Of a stretch of 14,793 nucleotides of DNA, positions 1-7,874 are shown piece after piece (position 1 is the first letter of the stretch; each line of letters begins with the position of its first letter). Both the position numbers and the translations under genes were made by a program. The stretch is from Pseudomonadota bacterium. GTDB taxonomy: Bacteria; Pseudomonadota; Alphaproteobacteria; Acetobacterales; Acetobacteraceae. The stretch is from positions 1 to 14,793 of the forward strand of contig JAJZVE010000036.1 of assembly GCA_021845835.1 (NCBI GenBank), in the 5' to 3' direction. The notes below the pieces were generated by a model. It saw nothing but the letters and a program-made list of their open reading frames with translations. It did no database searches and was not told the DNA's origin.

Positions 1-405
1 CTGGCCGGCAGGTCGCGGCTGGCCGAAGTGGCGCGGCTGGACCTCGCGTCCGTGCTGCACGGGCGGCTGTCCCACGCGCAGGCGCGCGCACTGGAACGTG
101 CGCTACCGGTGGCTCTGGATCTGCCAGGCGGGCGAGCCGTCGTGGACTACACCGCGCCGGTGCCGCTGGCTGCGGCGCGGGTGCAGCACTTCTACGGCCT
201 GGACGAAACGCCGCGGCTGGCCGGCGGCAGGGTGCCATTGCGGCTGGCGCTGCTGTCCCCGGCCGGGCGGCCGGTCGCCATCACCGGCGACCTCGCGGCC
301 TTCTGGCGCGGCGCCTGGGCGGAAACACGCAAGGACATGCGCGGCCGCTACCCCAGGCATGACTGGCCGGAGCATCCTGCCCGTGGACGGGGGCGTCAGG
401 CTTGA
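1..405 (+). CDS. hrpB: ATP-dependent helicase HrpB, C-terminal end (5' partial)
   Basis: The frame is open from base 1 to a TGA at 403-405, so only about the last 134 codons are present. The translated end carries the C-terminal signature of HrpB-type DEAH-box RNA helicases: a stretch reading VQHFYGLDETPRL, a VAITGDLAAFWRG stretch, and the closing MRGRYPRHDWPEHP motif found at the end of this family. The helicase core motifs lie outside the window. HrpB is a putative DExH RNA helicase whose role in most bacteria is unsettled. A GTG at 28 is in frame but is internal, not the start. The next gene begins 68 bases downstream on the same strand, so co-transcription is possible. Family assignment is confident from the C-terminal motif; function is inferred from the family. 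Confidence 0.85.
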   Translation: MAGRSRLAEVARLDLASVLHGRLSHAQARALERALPVALDLPGGRAVVDYTAPVPLAAARVQHFYGLDETPRLAGGRVPLRLALLSPAGRPVAITGDLAAFWRGAWAETRKDMRGRYPRHDWPEHPARGRGRQA

Positions 406-441
406 CGCAATCTTGTTCCGCGCGCTGGCAGCCGCCATTTC

Positions 442-447
442 TACAAT
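442..447 (+). promoter_or_regulatory. Possible -10 element ahead of the HtrA gene
   Basis: TACAAT at 442-447 matches the sigma-70 -10 consensus at five of six positions and lies 26 bases before the HtrA ATG. The best -35-like hexamer, TTGTTC at 414-419, is 22 bases away, which is too far for a normal promoter. This is therefore weak evidence for an independent HtrA promoter. I see no clear extracytoplasmic sigma factor motif. Confidence 0.22.
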
Positions 448-460
448 GGTTGAGCGAGAC

Positions 461-466
461 GAGGAG
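461..466 (+). promoter_or_regulatory. Shine-Dalgarno sequence fixing the HtrA start
   Basis: GAGGAG lies seven bases before the ATG at 474. It favours this ATG over the in-frame TTG at 402, which overlaps the hrpB stop codon and would add 24 residues ahead of the signal peptide. Confidence 0.8.
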
Positions 467-473
467 CCCTGCC

Positions 474-1535
474 ATGCCGGCCTACCCGCGCCGCGCGTTC
501 CCGGCGATCGTGCTGGCGCTGCTACTGGCTTGCGGCCGACCGGCCACGGCCGCGGGCCCGGACAGTTTCGCGCCGATGGTCAAGCGCGTCCTGCCGGCGG
601 TCGTGAACATCCGCATCACCGAAACCGTGACCACGCAGGACGACCCCTTCGCCTTCCTGCCGCCGGAATTGCAGCAGCAGTTCCGCGAGCGCTTCCACTC
701 CCGCAAGGAAAAGATGCAGGGCGCCGGCTCGGGGTTCATCATCGACCCGTCCGGCTACATCGTGACCAATAACCATGTGGTCGGCAATGCCGATCAGATC
801 ACCGTCGATCTCGCCGACGGCACCGAACTGCCCGCCCGCGTCGTCGGCACCGACGAGCTGACCGACGTCGCCCTGATCCGCGTCCGCGCCGACCGGCCAC
901 TGCCGTATGTCAGCTGGGGTGACAGCCGCACCGTCGAGGTCGGCGATTGGGTGATCGCCGCGGGCAACCCGTTCGGTCTCGGCGGCTCCATCACGGCGGG
1001 TATCGTCTCGGCCCGCGGGCGCGACATCGGCGCCGGACCATTCGACGACTTCATCCAGATCGACGCGCCAATGAACCCCGGCAACTCCGGCGGGCCGGTG
1101 TTCAACGAACAGGGCCAGGTGATCGGTCTCGACACCGCCATCGCGTCGCCAACCGGCGCCTCCGTCGGCATCGGGTTTGCCATCCCCTCGGAAATCGCGC
1201 GCCGCATCGTTACCGAACTGCGCGAACACGGACGGGTGGAGCGCGGCTGGCTCGGCGTTTCCGTGCAGGACCAGAGCGGCGCGGAAGGGGCGCGAGGGCC
1301 AACGGGTGTTCTGATCGCGGCGGTGGACCGGAACGGACCGGCGCTGCGTGCCGGTTTGCGACCGGGCGACGTGGTGACCGCGGTGAACGGACAGCCGATC
1401 GATAGCGCGCGCGGGTTGATCCGGCAGATCGCGCAGGCGCCCCCAGGCAGCCAGGTGCGGCTGGCGCTCCGCCGGCAGGGACGGGAAATGGAACTGGACA
1501 TAACCGTCGGGCGCCGCCCGAGCGGACAGGGGTGA
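474..1535 (+). CDS. HtrA/Deg-family periplasmic serine protease, one PDZ domain
   Basis: Predicted 353-residue trypsin-like protease of the S1C (DegP/DegQ/DegS) family, which degrades or senses misfolded envelope proteins. An N-terminal signal segment is visible: Arg at 6-7, a hydrophobic stretch at about 9-19, and probable cleavage near ATAAG at about 24-28. Cys20 follows LLA, so a lipoprotein is possible, but Leu at -2 fits the lipobox poorly. The catalytic triad is complete: His101 in TNNHVV, Asp131 in DELTDVALI and Ser205 in NPGNSGGPV. One PDZ domain spans about 258-345, with RGWLGVSV at its start and AGLRPGDVV inside. DegP and DegQ have two PDZ domains, so the architecture is closer to DegS or short HtrA proteins. 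The response regulator gene starts ten bases after the stop. The protein is probably exported and part of an envelope-stress response; the exact orthologue is not settled. Confidence 0.92.
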   Translation: MPAYPRRAFPAIVLALLLACGRPATAAGPDSFAPMVKRVLPAVVNIRITETVTTQDDPFAFLPPELQQQFRERFHSRKEKMQGAGSGFIIDPSGYIVTNNHVVGNADQITVDLADGTELPARVVGTDELTDVALIRVRADRPLPYVSWGDSRTVEVGDWVIAAGNPFGLGGSITAGIVSARGRDIGAGPFDDFIQIDAPMNPGNSGGPVFNEQGQVIGLDTAIASPTGASVGIGFAIPSEIARRIVTELREHGRVERGWLGVSVQDQSGAEGARGPTGVLIAAVDRNGPALRAGLRPGDVVTAVNGQPIDSARGLIRQIAQAPPGSQVRLALRRQGREMELDITVGRRPSGQG

Positions 1536-1545
1536 AACGGAAGCC

Positions 1546-2229
1546 ATGCGTATCCTGGTGGTAGAAGACGACAAGGACGTGGCCGGGTTCGTCGTCAAGG
1601 GCCTGCGCGAGGCCGGACATGTCGTGGAACATGCCGATAACGGACGCGACGGTCTGTTCATGGCGGCGAGCGAGAACTTCGACGCGATCGTGCTGGACCG
1701 CATGCTGCCCGGCGGCATCGACGGGCTGCGGCTGCTGGAAACCCTGCGCGCCCAGAACAACAACACGCCGGTGCTGTTCCTCTCCGCTCTGGCGCAGGTA
1801 GATGACCGGGTGCGCGGACTGAAGGCAGGCGGCGACGACTACCTGACCAAGCCGTTCGCCTTCGCTGAACTGCTGGCGCGCGTGGAGGCACTCGCCCGCC
1901 GCGGCAAGAGTGAAGGACCGGTCACCAAGCTCGTCGCCGGCGACCTGGAGATGGACCTGCTATCGCGCGGCGTGAAACGCGCTGGCCAGCGCATCGATCT
2001 GCAGCCCCGCGAGTTCCGCCTGCTGGAGTTCCTGATGCGTCACGCCGGCCAGGTCGTGACGCGCACGATGCTGCTGGAAGGAGTGTGGGACTACCATTTC
2101 GACCCACAGACGAATGTCATCGACGTACACGTCTCGCGCCTGCGCCAGAAGGTGGACAAGCCGTTCGCGACGCCGATGATCCATACCGTTCGCAACGCCG
2201 GCTACATGCTGCGCCCCGAGCAACCGTGA
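1546..2229 (+). CDS. OmpR-family two-component response regulator
   Basis: A 227-residue cytoplasmic response regulator. The receiver domain (about 1-115) has the acidic pocket E7-D8-D9, phospho-acceptor Asp51 in AIVLDRMLPG, the switch residue Ser80 in VLFLSA and the conserved Lys102 in LTKPF. A winged-helix DNA-binding domain follows (about 130-225), with LQPREFRLLEFLMRHAGQVVTR and the ending VDVHVSRLRQKVDK type, typical of OmpR/PhoB output domains. It starts ten bases after the protease stop and is followed after 29 bases by the histidine kinase, so the three probably form one operon. The partner kinase is almost certainly the next gene. The target promoters are unknown; the neighbouring protease gene is a natural candidate, by inference only. 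Confidence 0.95.
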   Translation: MRILVVEDDKDVAGFVVKGLREAGHVVEHADNGRDGLFMAASENFDAIVLDRMLPGGIDGLRLLETLRAQNNNTPVLFLSALAQVDDRVRGLKAGGDDYLTKPFAFAELLARVEALARRGKSEGPVTKLVAGDLEMDLLSRGVKRAGQRIDLQPREFRLLEFLMRHAGQVVTRTMLLEGVWDYHFDPQTNVIDVHVSRLRQKVDKPFATPMIHTVRNAGYMLRPEQP

Positions 2230-2247
2230 CGAGCGATGCCTGATCCC

Positions 2248-2254
2248 GGAGGGG
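2248..2254 (+). promoter_or_regulatory. Shine-Dalgarno sequence supporting a TTG start for the kinase
   Basis: GGAGGGG ends four bases before TTG at 2259. It is the strongest ribosome-binding site in this gap, and no ATG or GTG in the kinase frame is better placed ahead of the first membrane segment. This is why the rare TTG is taken as the start. Confidence 0.6.
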
Positions 2255-2258
2255 CGCC

Positions 2259-3728
2259 TTGCTGCACGGGTCAAACCTCGTCGCTCAACGCGGCAAGCTG
2301 GGATTGCCACGCCCGCTGATCCGCTCCGCCGGCGTCCGCTTCGGCGTGATCTACGCCGCGGTCTTCGCGCTTGGGACGGTGGCTCTGGCGCTGTTCCTGT
2401 GGTGGTCCACGGCCGGCCTGCTCGACCGGCAGACGGACACCGCGATCAACGCCGACACACAGGGCCTTTCCGAGCGCTACGGCGAAGGTGGCCTGCCGGC
2501 GCTGGTGGACACGATCGAACAGCGGCTGGCCGGCAATGTGGACGACGACGCGATCTATCTGCTTGTCGATCCGTCGTTCCGCCGCATCGTCGGCAATCTT
2601 TCCGGCTGGCCCAGCCGCTTTGACCGCAATGCTGCGTGGTACGACGTCGAGGTCGAGCGCGCCGGGCGGCGCGGCCGGGCGCGGCTGCACCGCTATGATC
2701 TCGCCGGTGGCTTTCACCTTCTGGTCGGCCGCGACGTGGAAGTCCATGCGCAGATGACGCGGCTGTTGACCGACGCGCTGCTATGGGCGGCCGGCATTGC
2801 GCTGCTGCTAGGCACCGCTGGCGCGCTTGCGGTGCGCGGACTGTTCCGCATGACCCTCGCGGATGTCTCCGCCACCGCCGCAGCCATCAGCGCCGGCGAT
2901 CTGAGCCGCCGCGTGCGCGTCAGTGGCCGCGGCGACGAGTTCGACCGGCTTGCCGAGACCATCAACGACATGCTGGACCGGATCGGCCGCCTTATGGACG
3001 CCGTGCGGCAGGTTTCCAACGCGATCGCGCACGACCTGCGCACGCCCATCGCGCGGGCACGCGCACGGCTGGAGGACGCGGCCGAGCACGCAACCAGCGA
3101 GACCGAGTTGCGGGCCGCCCTTGAGCGAGCGGAGGCAGATCTCGACGGGGTGATCGCGATCTTCCAGGCGCTGTTGCGCATTGCCGAGATCGAGGCCGGC
3201 GCGCGCCGTTCCGCGTTCGCTCCACTGGACATCGCGCCATTGCTGCTCGATCTGGCCGATCTCTATGGTGCGGCGGCGGAAGAGGGCGGGCTGCACCTCG
3301 AACCGATCATTCCCCCTGCGCTACCCGCGTACGGCGATCGCGACATGATCCAGCAGGCGGTCGCCAACCTGCTCGACAACGCCCTGAAATTCTCACCGCC
3401 GGGCGGCGCGATCCGGATCGAGGCCGGGGTCGAGCCCGGACATGGCACGCGCATCACGGTGGCCGACCGGGGACCCGGTATCCCGGAGGCGGACCGCGAC
3501 CGGGCAACGGAACGGTTCTTCCGCGGCGAAAGCGCACGCAGCACACCGGGCAGCGGCCTCGGTCTGTCCCTGGTCCAGGCCGTCGCCACATTGCATGGCG
3601 GGGTTCTGCGGCTGGAGGACAACCACCCTGGCCTTCGCGCCACATTGATGCTGAATACGCGCCCGACCCCGGGTGTGAACACAAGTTCACTCGCGGATCA
3701 GCAATCGGCTGAGGCGGATGCGGCATAG
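2259..3728 (+). CDS. Membrane sensor histidine kinase (HAMP, HisKA, HATPase_c)
   Basis: A 489-residue inner-membrane sensor kinase if translation begins at the TTG. TM1 is about 27-50 and TM2 about 170-193, enclosing a periplasmic sensor region of about 120 residues with no motif I recognise. A HAMP linker follows (about 190-245, with AISAGDLSRRV). The phospho-acceptor is His258 in AIAHDLRTP. The ATP-binding domain has the N box (Asn370 and Asn374 in NLLDNALKFSP), the G1 box DRGPGIP at 403-409 and the G2 box GSGLGL at 431-436. All expected catalytic motifs are present. It lies 29 bases after the response regulator, its probable cognate partner, and its last 11 bases overlap the next small gene. 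The stimulus is not readable from sequence; the adjacent protease suggests an envelope-stress signal. Confidence 0.93.
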   Translation: MLHGSNLVAQRGKLGLPRPLIRSAGVRFGVIYAAVFALGTVALALFLWWSTAGLLDRQTDTAINADTQGLSERYGEGGLPALVDTIEQRLAGNVDDDAIYLLVDPSFRRIVGNLSGWPSRFDRNAAWYDVEVERAGRRGRARLHRYDLAGGFHLLVGRDVEVHAQMTRLLTDALLWAAGIALLLGTAGALAVRGLFRMTLADVSATAAAISAGDLSRRVRVSGRGDEFDRLAETINDMLDRIGRLMDAVRQVSNAIAHDLRTPIARARARLEDAAEHATSETELRAALERAEADLDGVIAIFQALLRIAEIEAGARRSAFAPLDIAPLLLDLADLYGAAAEEGGLHLEPIIPPALPAYGDRDMIQQAVANLLDNALKFSPPGGAIRIEAGVEPGHGTRITVADRGPGIPEADRDRATERFFRGESARSTPGSGLGLSLVQAVATLHGGVLRLEDNHPGLRATLMLNTRPTPGVNTSSLADQQSAEADAA

Positions 3729-4035
3729 TGCCATGATGTCCGGCTATCGCAATGCGCTCGTGCTCACGCTGCTGCTGGCCGTCGGCTCGGCCGCGGCGCT
3801 GTCGCAGGCCCCTCCCGCCGCATTGCCGGGGCCTCTGACGGTCACGACGGATTCCCAGGAATACTGCAACGATCTGGCGGCGCGCATCGCCGCGGAGCGG
3901 CAGGCTCGTGTCGCCGTCCGACCCGAAGTGGTGTCGCTGGCGGAGGAAGGGCAGCATATGTGCCACACGGGCCTGATCCGCAGCGGGCTCACACGATTGC
4001 GCCGCGCGCTGTTGTTGCTGGAAGGCCACAACTAA
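3718..4035 (+). CDS. Small exported two-cysteine protein of unknown function
   Basis: Predicted 105 residues starting at ATG 3718. ATGs at 3733 and 3736 are also in frame and would remove five or six residues; GAGG at 3711-3714 is close to the first ATG, so I keep it, with low certainty. A signal peptide is evident: Arg11, a hydrophobic run at about 12-27, then Ala/Pro-rich sequence. The mature part is about 75 residues, mostly helical by appearance, with only two cysteines, Cys50 in SQEYCND and Cys82 in QHMCHTG. The latter sits in an H-M-C-H cluster that could form a disulfide with Cys50 or bind metal. The gene overlaps the kinase end by 11 bases, implying translational coupling and a link to the same signalling system. 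I do not recognise a family. A kinase accessory protein or a regulon member are possibilities, not demonstrated. Confidence 0.75.
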   Translation: MRHSAMMSGYRNALVLTLLLAVGSAAALSQAPPAALPGPLTVTTDSQEYCNDLAARIAAERQARVAVRPEVVSLAEEGQHMCHTGLIRSGLTRLRRALLLLEGHN

Positions 4036-4083
4036 CCCGCTTCATTCACGAGGTTGATCGGGATGAGCCTGTGAGGCAGCCAC

Positions 4084-4105
4084 CGGGCGCAGCGCCGCCC
4101 GATTT
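4084..4105 (+). terminator. Possible terminator after the kinase operon
   Basis: A six-base-pair GC stem (CGGGCG at 4084-4089 with CGCCCG at 4096-4101) and a six-base loop are followed on the + strand by ATTTG. It lies in the 84-base gap between two converging genes, where a terminator is expected. The stem and the T-run are both short, so this is tentative. Confidence 0.35.
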
Positions 4106-4119
4106 GCAAGGCGTGCCGG

Positions 4120-5067
4120 CTATGGCCGCGGTGCGGCGGCGCGCTGCAGGCGGTCGTTGATCGCCAGGCCCAGGCCGTGGCGCGGCACCGGCATCGCCGC
4201 GATCCGCGCCATCCCGCTGGCATCCAGGGCACGCAACCCGGCGAACAGTCCGGCGGCGGCTTCGACAAGGTCGCCGCGTTCGCTGAGCTGGAACACCGTC
4301 CCGGCGCCCCGCAGCGGCGGGCCGAAGGCCAGCAGCGCCTCGTCCGGCGCCACCTGCGCCGCCGCCAGCCGCAGCGGCAGCCGCGGCGCGTAGTGGGACG
4401 CCAGCATGCCAGGCCCGCGCAGTTCGGCCGCGGGCGCCGTCTCGATCGGCCCGACCTCCGCCTCGATCGCCTCCAGCGCCACGCCGCCAGGTCGGAGCAG
4501 GCGCGGCGCTGAGCCGGCGAGGTCGAGCACGGTGGACTCCACGCCGACGGCACAGGGGCCGCTGTCCAGCACCGCGGCGATGCGGCCGTCCAGCCCGTCC
4601 AGGACATGCGCAGCCGTGGTCGGGCTGACCTGGCCGGAGCGGTTGGCCGACGGCGCGGCAACCGGTCGCCCGGCGCTGCGCAGCAGCGCCAGCGCCGCGT
4701 CAGTGGCCGGCACGCGCACCGCCAGCGTGTCCAGGCCGGCGCCGGCCAGCAGCGCGACCGGGCAATCCGGCCGGCGCGGCAATACGAGCGTGAGCGGCCC
4801 CGGCCAGAATGCGGCAGCGAGGCGGCGGGCGCCCGCTGTCGCGGCGACCAGGGCAAATGCGGCGTCAGCTTCGGCGCAGTGGCAGATCAGCGGGTTGAAA
4901 TGCGGTCGCTGCTTGGCGGCGAACACCGCCGCGACGGCGCGCGCGTCGGTCGCATCGGCGCCCAGGCCATAGACCGTCTCGGTGCCGAAGGCGACCAGCC
5001 CGCCCGAACGCAGCAGCGCCGCCGCCCGCACGATGCCGGCGGCATTGGCGGCAAGGCGCTCGGTCAC
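4120..5067 (-). CDS. sua5: L-threonylcarbamoyladenylate synthase, long Sua5 form
   Basis: Makes threonylcarbamoyl-AMP from threonine, bicarbonate and ATP, the first step of the universal t6A37 modification of ANN-decoding tRNAs in the cytoplasm. The predicted protein has 315 residues, the two-domain Sua5 length rather than the roughly 190 of TsaC/YrdC. The YrdC-type domain (about 10-210) shows TETVYGLGADA at 29-39, Lys52 and Arg54 in AKQRP, NPLICH, and PSANRSGQVSPT at 139-150. The linker motif PGMLASHYAP is at 219-228. A C-terminal Sua5 domain follows, with MPVPRHGLGLAINDR near the end. The residue before TET is Gly, where Pro is common. The GTG start at 5067 overlaps the cysQ stop in a GTGA arrangement, so translation is probably coupled. 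The frame stays open far upstream inside cysQ, but homology begins at this GTG. Confidence 0.92.
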   Translation of the reverse strand: MTERLAANAAGIVRAAALLRSGGLVAFGTETVYGLGADATDARAVAAVFAAKQRPHFNPLICHCAEADAAFALVAATAGARRLAAAFWPGPLTLVLPRRPDCPVALLAGAGLDTLAVRVPATDAALALLRSAGRPVAAPSANRSGQVSPTTAAHVLDGLDGRIAAVLDSGPCAVGVESTVLDLAGSAPRLLRPGGVALEAIEAEVGPIETAPAAELRGPGMLASHYAPRLPLRLAAAQVAPDEALLAFGPPLRGAGTVFQLSERGDLVEAAAGLFAGLRALDASGMARIAAMPVPRHGLGLAINDRLQRAAAPRP

Positions 5068-5828
5068 GGCAGGCCGGTGCAGACGAAATGCGGGTTGATC
5101 CAGTCCGGCTTGCCGTAGCCGAGTGGTGCGCCGGTCTCGATCACCCGCACCGCGCCGCCCGCCGCCTCCAGCACCGCCTGCGGCGCCGCCGTGTCCCATT
5201 CGCACGTGGTGCCAAAGCGCGGATAGAGGTCGGCTGCCCCCTCCGCCACCCGGCAGAATTTCAGTGCCGAGCCGACATTGCGGATGGAGTTCACGCGGCG
5301 CCCGGCAAGATAGGCGGCAAGCCGGTCGGCGTTGGCGTGCGCGCGCGATGCGATCACGTCGAGGCCGGTGGGCGGCACCCGGCGGGCAGCGATGCGGCGC
5401 TCGCCCGCGGCGGTGCGCTTCCACGCCCCCTGCCCGACGATCCCGCCATAGAGCTCGCCATGCGCCGGCACCCCGACCGCGCCGAACACCGGCCTGCCCT
5501 GCCGCACCAGGCCGATGCAGACGGCGAAATCGTCGAGGCCGCTGGCGAATTCCTTGGTGCCGTCGAGGGGATCGACCAGCCAGAAACTGTCGGCGCGGGC
5601 CGGCGCATGGCCCGCGGCGATCTCCTCCTCGGCGACCACCGGGATGTCCGGCGTCGCGCGCCGCAGTGCAGCCACGATCAGCGCCTCGGCAGCCCGATCG
5701 GCCTCCGTGACGGGGGAGGCGTCCGCCTTGCGCAGCGTGTCGAAGCCGCGGGCGCGGACGGCGAGGATGGTCGCCCCGGCCTGCCGGGCGAGATCGGCGG
5801 CGAGGCTGAGCAGGGCATGGTCGTCCAT
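5064..5828 (-). CDS. cysQ: 3'(2'),5'-bisphosphate nucleotidase CysQ
   Basis: Hydrolyses 3'-phosphoadenosine 5'-phosphate to AMP, clearing the by-product of sulfate assimilation and sulfotransfer; a member of the inositol monophosphatase superfamily. The predicted protein has 254 residues, close to the usual family size. The metal-binding and catalytic motifs are complete: VVAEEE with Glu at 67-69, DPLDGT at 86-91, and the late motif WDTAAP with Trp211-Asp212. The start is ATG at 5828. A GTG at 5864 would add twelve residues but has no visible ribosome-binding site and adds no family sequence. It overlaps sua5 by four bases and diverges from pepA. Other family members (inositol or fructose-bisphosphate phosphatases) are less likely given the VAEEE and GTKEF context. 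There is no convincing Shine-Dalgarno sequence ahead of the ATG. Confidence 0.9.
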   Translation of the reverse strand: MDDHALLSLAADLARQAGATILAVRARGFDTLRKADASPVTEADRAAEALIVAALRRATPDIPVVAEEEIAAGHAPARADSFWLVDPLDGTKEFASGLDDFAVCIGLVRQGRPVFGAVGVPAHGELYGGIVGQGAWKRTAAGERRIAARRVPPTGLDVIASRAHANADRLAAYLAGRRVNSIRNVGSALKFCRVAEGAADLYPRFGTTCEWDTAAPQAVLEAAGGAVRVIETGAPLGYGKPDWINPHFVCTGLP

Positions 5829-5917
5829 CCGCGGCCTATAGCGCACCCCTGGCCAGCCCGCCACCCGCTGCTACAGTGGCCGGATCAGCCATCCCCGACC
5901 TGCGGAGCCGTCCTGCC

Positions 5918-7408
5918 ATGCTCGATGTCGTTGTCACCCGCGCTGCCCTGCCCACGTCCGGTGCGCTCGTGCTGCCGGTCGAGGAAGGGGGGGGTGCGCA
6001 GGCGATCGGCTGGGCGGGACTGGACGCCGCGACTGGCGGCACGCTTGGCCGGGCGCTGGACGTCGCCGAATTCAAGGGACGCAAGGGGCAGACCACGCTG
6101 GTGCTGGCGCCTGGCGGCGGTGTTTCGCGCGTCGTCGCCGTGGGTCTGGGCAAGCCCGGTGAGATCACGCCGCTCGGCGCCGAGGAAGCGGGCGGTCAGG
6201 CGATTGCGCTGCTGGCAAGGGAGGAGTCGGTTTCGTTCGCACCCGGCCCGCTCACACCGCCGCTCGCCGCGCATCTGGCGCTCGGCGCGGTGCTGCGCAG
6301 CTACCGCTTCGCCCGCTACCGCACGTCGGAGAAGCCGGAGGACAAGCCGCGGCTGCGGTCGCTCGCGCTGCTGTCGGACGATGCAGGGGCGACTGAAGCG
6401 GCCTGGGCGGCCCTGCGGCCGGTGGCCGACGGCGTGTTCCTCGCCCGTGACCTGGTCAGCGAGCCGCCCAACGTCCTGACCCCCGTGGAACTGGCCCACC
6501 GGTGCGAGGCACTGGCGGAAGTTGGCCTGAAGGTCGAGGTGCTGGGGCCGAAGGAGATGGCCAAGCTCGGGTTCGGTGCCCTGCTCGCGGTCGCCCAGGG
6601 CAGCGTGAACGAGCCGCGCATGGTGGTCATGCAGTGGCACGGCGCAAGCGGCGGCAAGGGAAAGAAGAGCAACGGCGCCAAGCCGCTGGCCTTCGTCGGC
6701 AAGGGCGTCACCTTCGACTCCGGCGGCATCAGCATCAAGCCGGCCGCCGGCATGGAGGACATGAAATGGGACATGGCCGGCGCCGGCGCGGTGATCGGCC
6801 TGATGGCGGCGTTGGCCGGGCGGCGCGCCAAAGTGGACGCGGTCGGCCTGGTCGGCCTGGTGGAGAACATGCCCTCGGGCAGCGCGCAGCGGCCGGGCGA
6901 TGTGGTGACGACGTTCTCCGGCCAGACCGTCGAAGTGATCAACACCGACGCCGAAGGCCGACTCGTGCTCGCGGACGTGCTCTGGTACTGCCACAAGACG
7001 TTCGAGCCGTGCTTCATGGTGGACCTGGCCACGCTGACCGGGGCGATGATCATCAGCCTGGGCCACGAGACGGGCGGCTTCTTCAGCAATGACGACGAAC
7101 TGGCGCGCCGCCTGCACGCGGCCGGCGAAACCACCGGCGAAAAGCTCTGGCGCCTGCCGCTCGGCGATGCCTATGACAAGCAGATCAAGAGCGACATCGC
7201 CGACATGAAGAATGTCGGCGGCCGGCCCGGCGGCGCAATCACGGCGGCGCAGTTCCTGCAGCGCTTTGTCGGCGGCACGCCCTGGGCGCATCTCGACATC
7301 GCCGGGATGGCCTGGGCGAGCAAGGATTCGGCGGTCGCGCCGAAAGGCGCCACCGCGTACGGCGTGCGCCTGCTCGACAGGCTGGTCGCCGACAATTATG
7401 AAAGCTGA
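5918..7408 (+). CDS. pepA: Leucyl aminopeptidase (M17 family)
   Basis: Cytosolic two-metal aminopeptidase that releases N-terminal residues from peptides; some PepA proteins also bind DNA in site-specific recombination and carAB regulation. The predicted protein has 496 residues, near the usual 500. The C-terminal catalytic domain has the metal ligands Lys262 and Asp267 in VGKGVTFDSGG, Asp285 in MKWDMAGA, and Asp344 and Glu346 in the signature NTDAEGRL, plus the active-site Lys274 and Arg348. Their spacing matches the E. coli enzyme as I recall it. The N-terminal regulatory domain spans about 1-170 and is more variable. Start choice: ATG 5918 has GGAG at 5904-5907; the upstream in-frame GTG at 5876 lacks support. 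The stop overlaps the holC start by one base (TGATG). Confidence 0.95.
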   Translation: MLDVVVTRAALPTSGALVLPVEEGGGAQAIGWAGLDAATGGTLGRALDVAEFKGRKGQTTLVLAPGGGVSRVVAVGLGKPGEITPLGAEEAGGQAIALLAREESVSFAPGPLTPPLAAHLALGAVLRSYRFARYRTSEKPEDKPRLRSLALLSDDAGATEAAWAALRPVADGVFLARDLVSEPPNVLTPVELAHRCEALAEVGLKVEVLGPKEMAKLGFGALLAVAQGSVNEPRMVVMQWHGASGGKGKKSNGAKPLAFVGKGVTFDSGGISIKPAAGMEDMKWDMAGAGAVIGLMAALAGRRAKVDAVGLVGLVENMPSGSAQRPGDVVTTFSGQTVEVINTDAEGRLVLADVLWYCHKTFEPCFMVDLATLTGAMIISLGHETGGFFSNDDELARRLHAAGETTGEKLWRLPLGDAYDKQIKSDIADMKNVGGRPGGAITAAQFLQRFVGGTPWAHLDIAGMAWASKDSAVAPKGATAYGVRLLDRLVADNYES

Positions 7409-7854
7409 TGGCGGAAATCGGCTTCTATCACCTGCTGCGCACCGGACCTGACCAGGCCCTGCCGTTATTGCTGGGACGTACGCTGGCGGCCGGGCAGCGC
7501 GCAGCGGTGCTGTGCGGCAGCGAGGAGCGGGTCGCGGCGCTGGACGTGGCGTTGTGGCTGTGTCCCGACCCCGATTGGCTGCCGCACGGCTCGGCGGCCA
7601 GCGGCGACGCAGCCCTGCAGCCGATCTGGCTCGCCACCGACGACGCGGCACCGAATGGCGCACGCTTCCTGTTCTTGCTCGACAATACGGCGAGCGCGCG
7701 GCTGGGCGCCTTCGACCGCGTTTTCGACCTGTTTGACGGACGGGACGAGGCCGCCGTTGCCGCGGCACGCACGCGCTGGGCGGCAGCCAGGCTGGCCGGA
7801 CATGCGCTGGGCTACTGGCAGCAGACCGGGCGGGGCTGGGAACGTAAGGCGTAA
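7408..7854 (+). CDS. holC: DNA polymerase III chi subunit
   Basis: The chi subunit links the clamp-loader (through psi) to single-stranded-DNA-binding protein at the replication fork. The predicted protein has 148 residues, the usual length. Family features seen are the start GFYHLLRT, the region CPDPDWLPHGSA, then QPIWLATDD, and the C-terminal DRVFDLFDGRDEAAVAAARTRW followed by GYWQQTG. The start is the ATG overlapping the pepA stop by one base, so the pair is probably translated by reinitiation. The pepA-holC order is common in proteobacteria and is not evidence of shared function. The gene ends 20 bases from the 3' end of a tRNA on the opposite strand, and I see no clear terminator between them. 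Confidence 0.92.
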   Translation: MAEIGFYHLLRTGPDQALPLLLGRTLAAGQRAAVLCGSEERVAALDVALWLCPDPDWLPHGSAASGDAALQPIWLATDDAAPNGARFLFLLDNTASARLGAFDRVFDLFDGRDEAAVAAARTRWAAARLAGHALGYWQQTGRGWERKA

Positions 7855-7874
7855 GGCGCGACGGCGACGGGCTC

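Noticed and set aside
5068..5424. Upstream extension of the Sua5 frame by 119 codons
   Set aside because: It lies entirely inside cysQ in another frame, and the sequence lacks family similarity. The GTG at 5067 overlaps the cysQ stop in a standard coupling arrangement.
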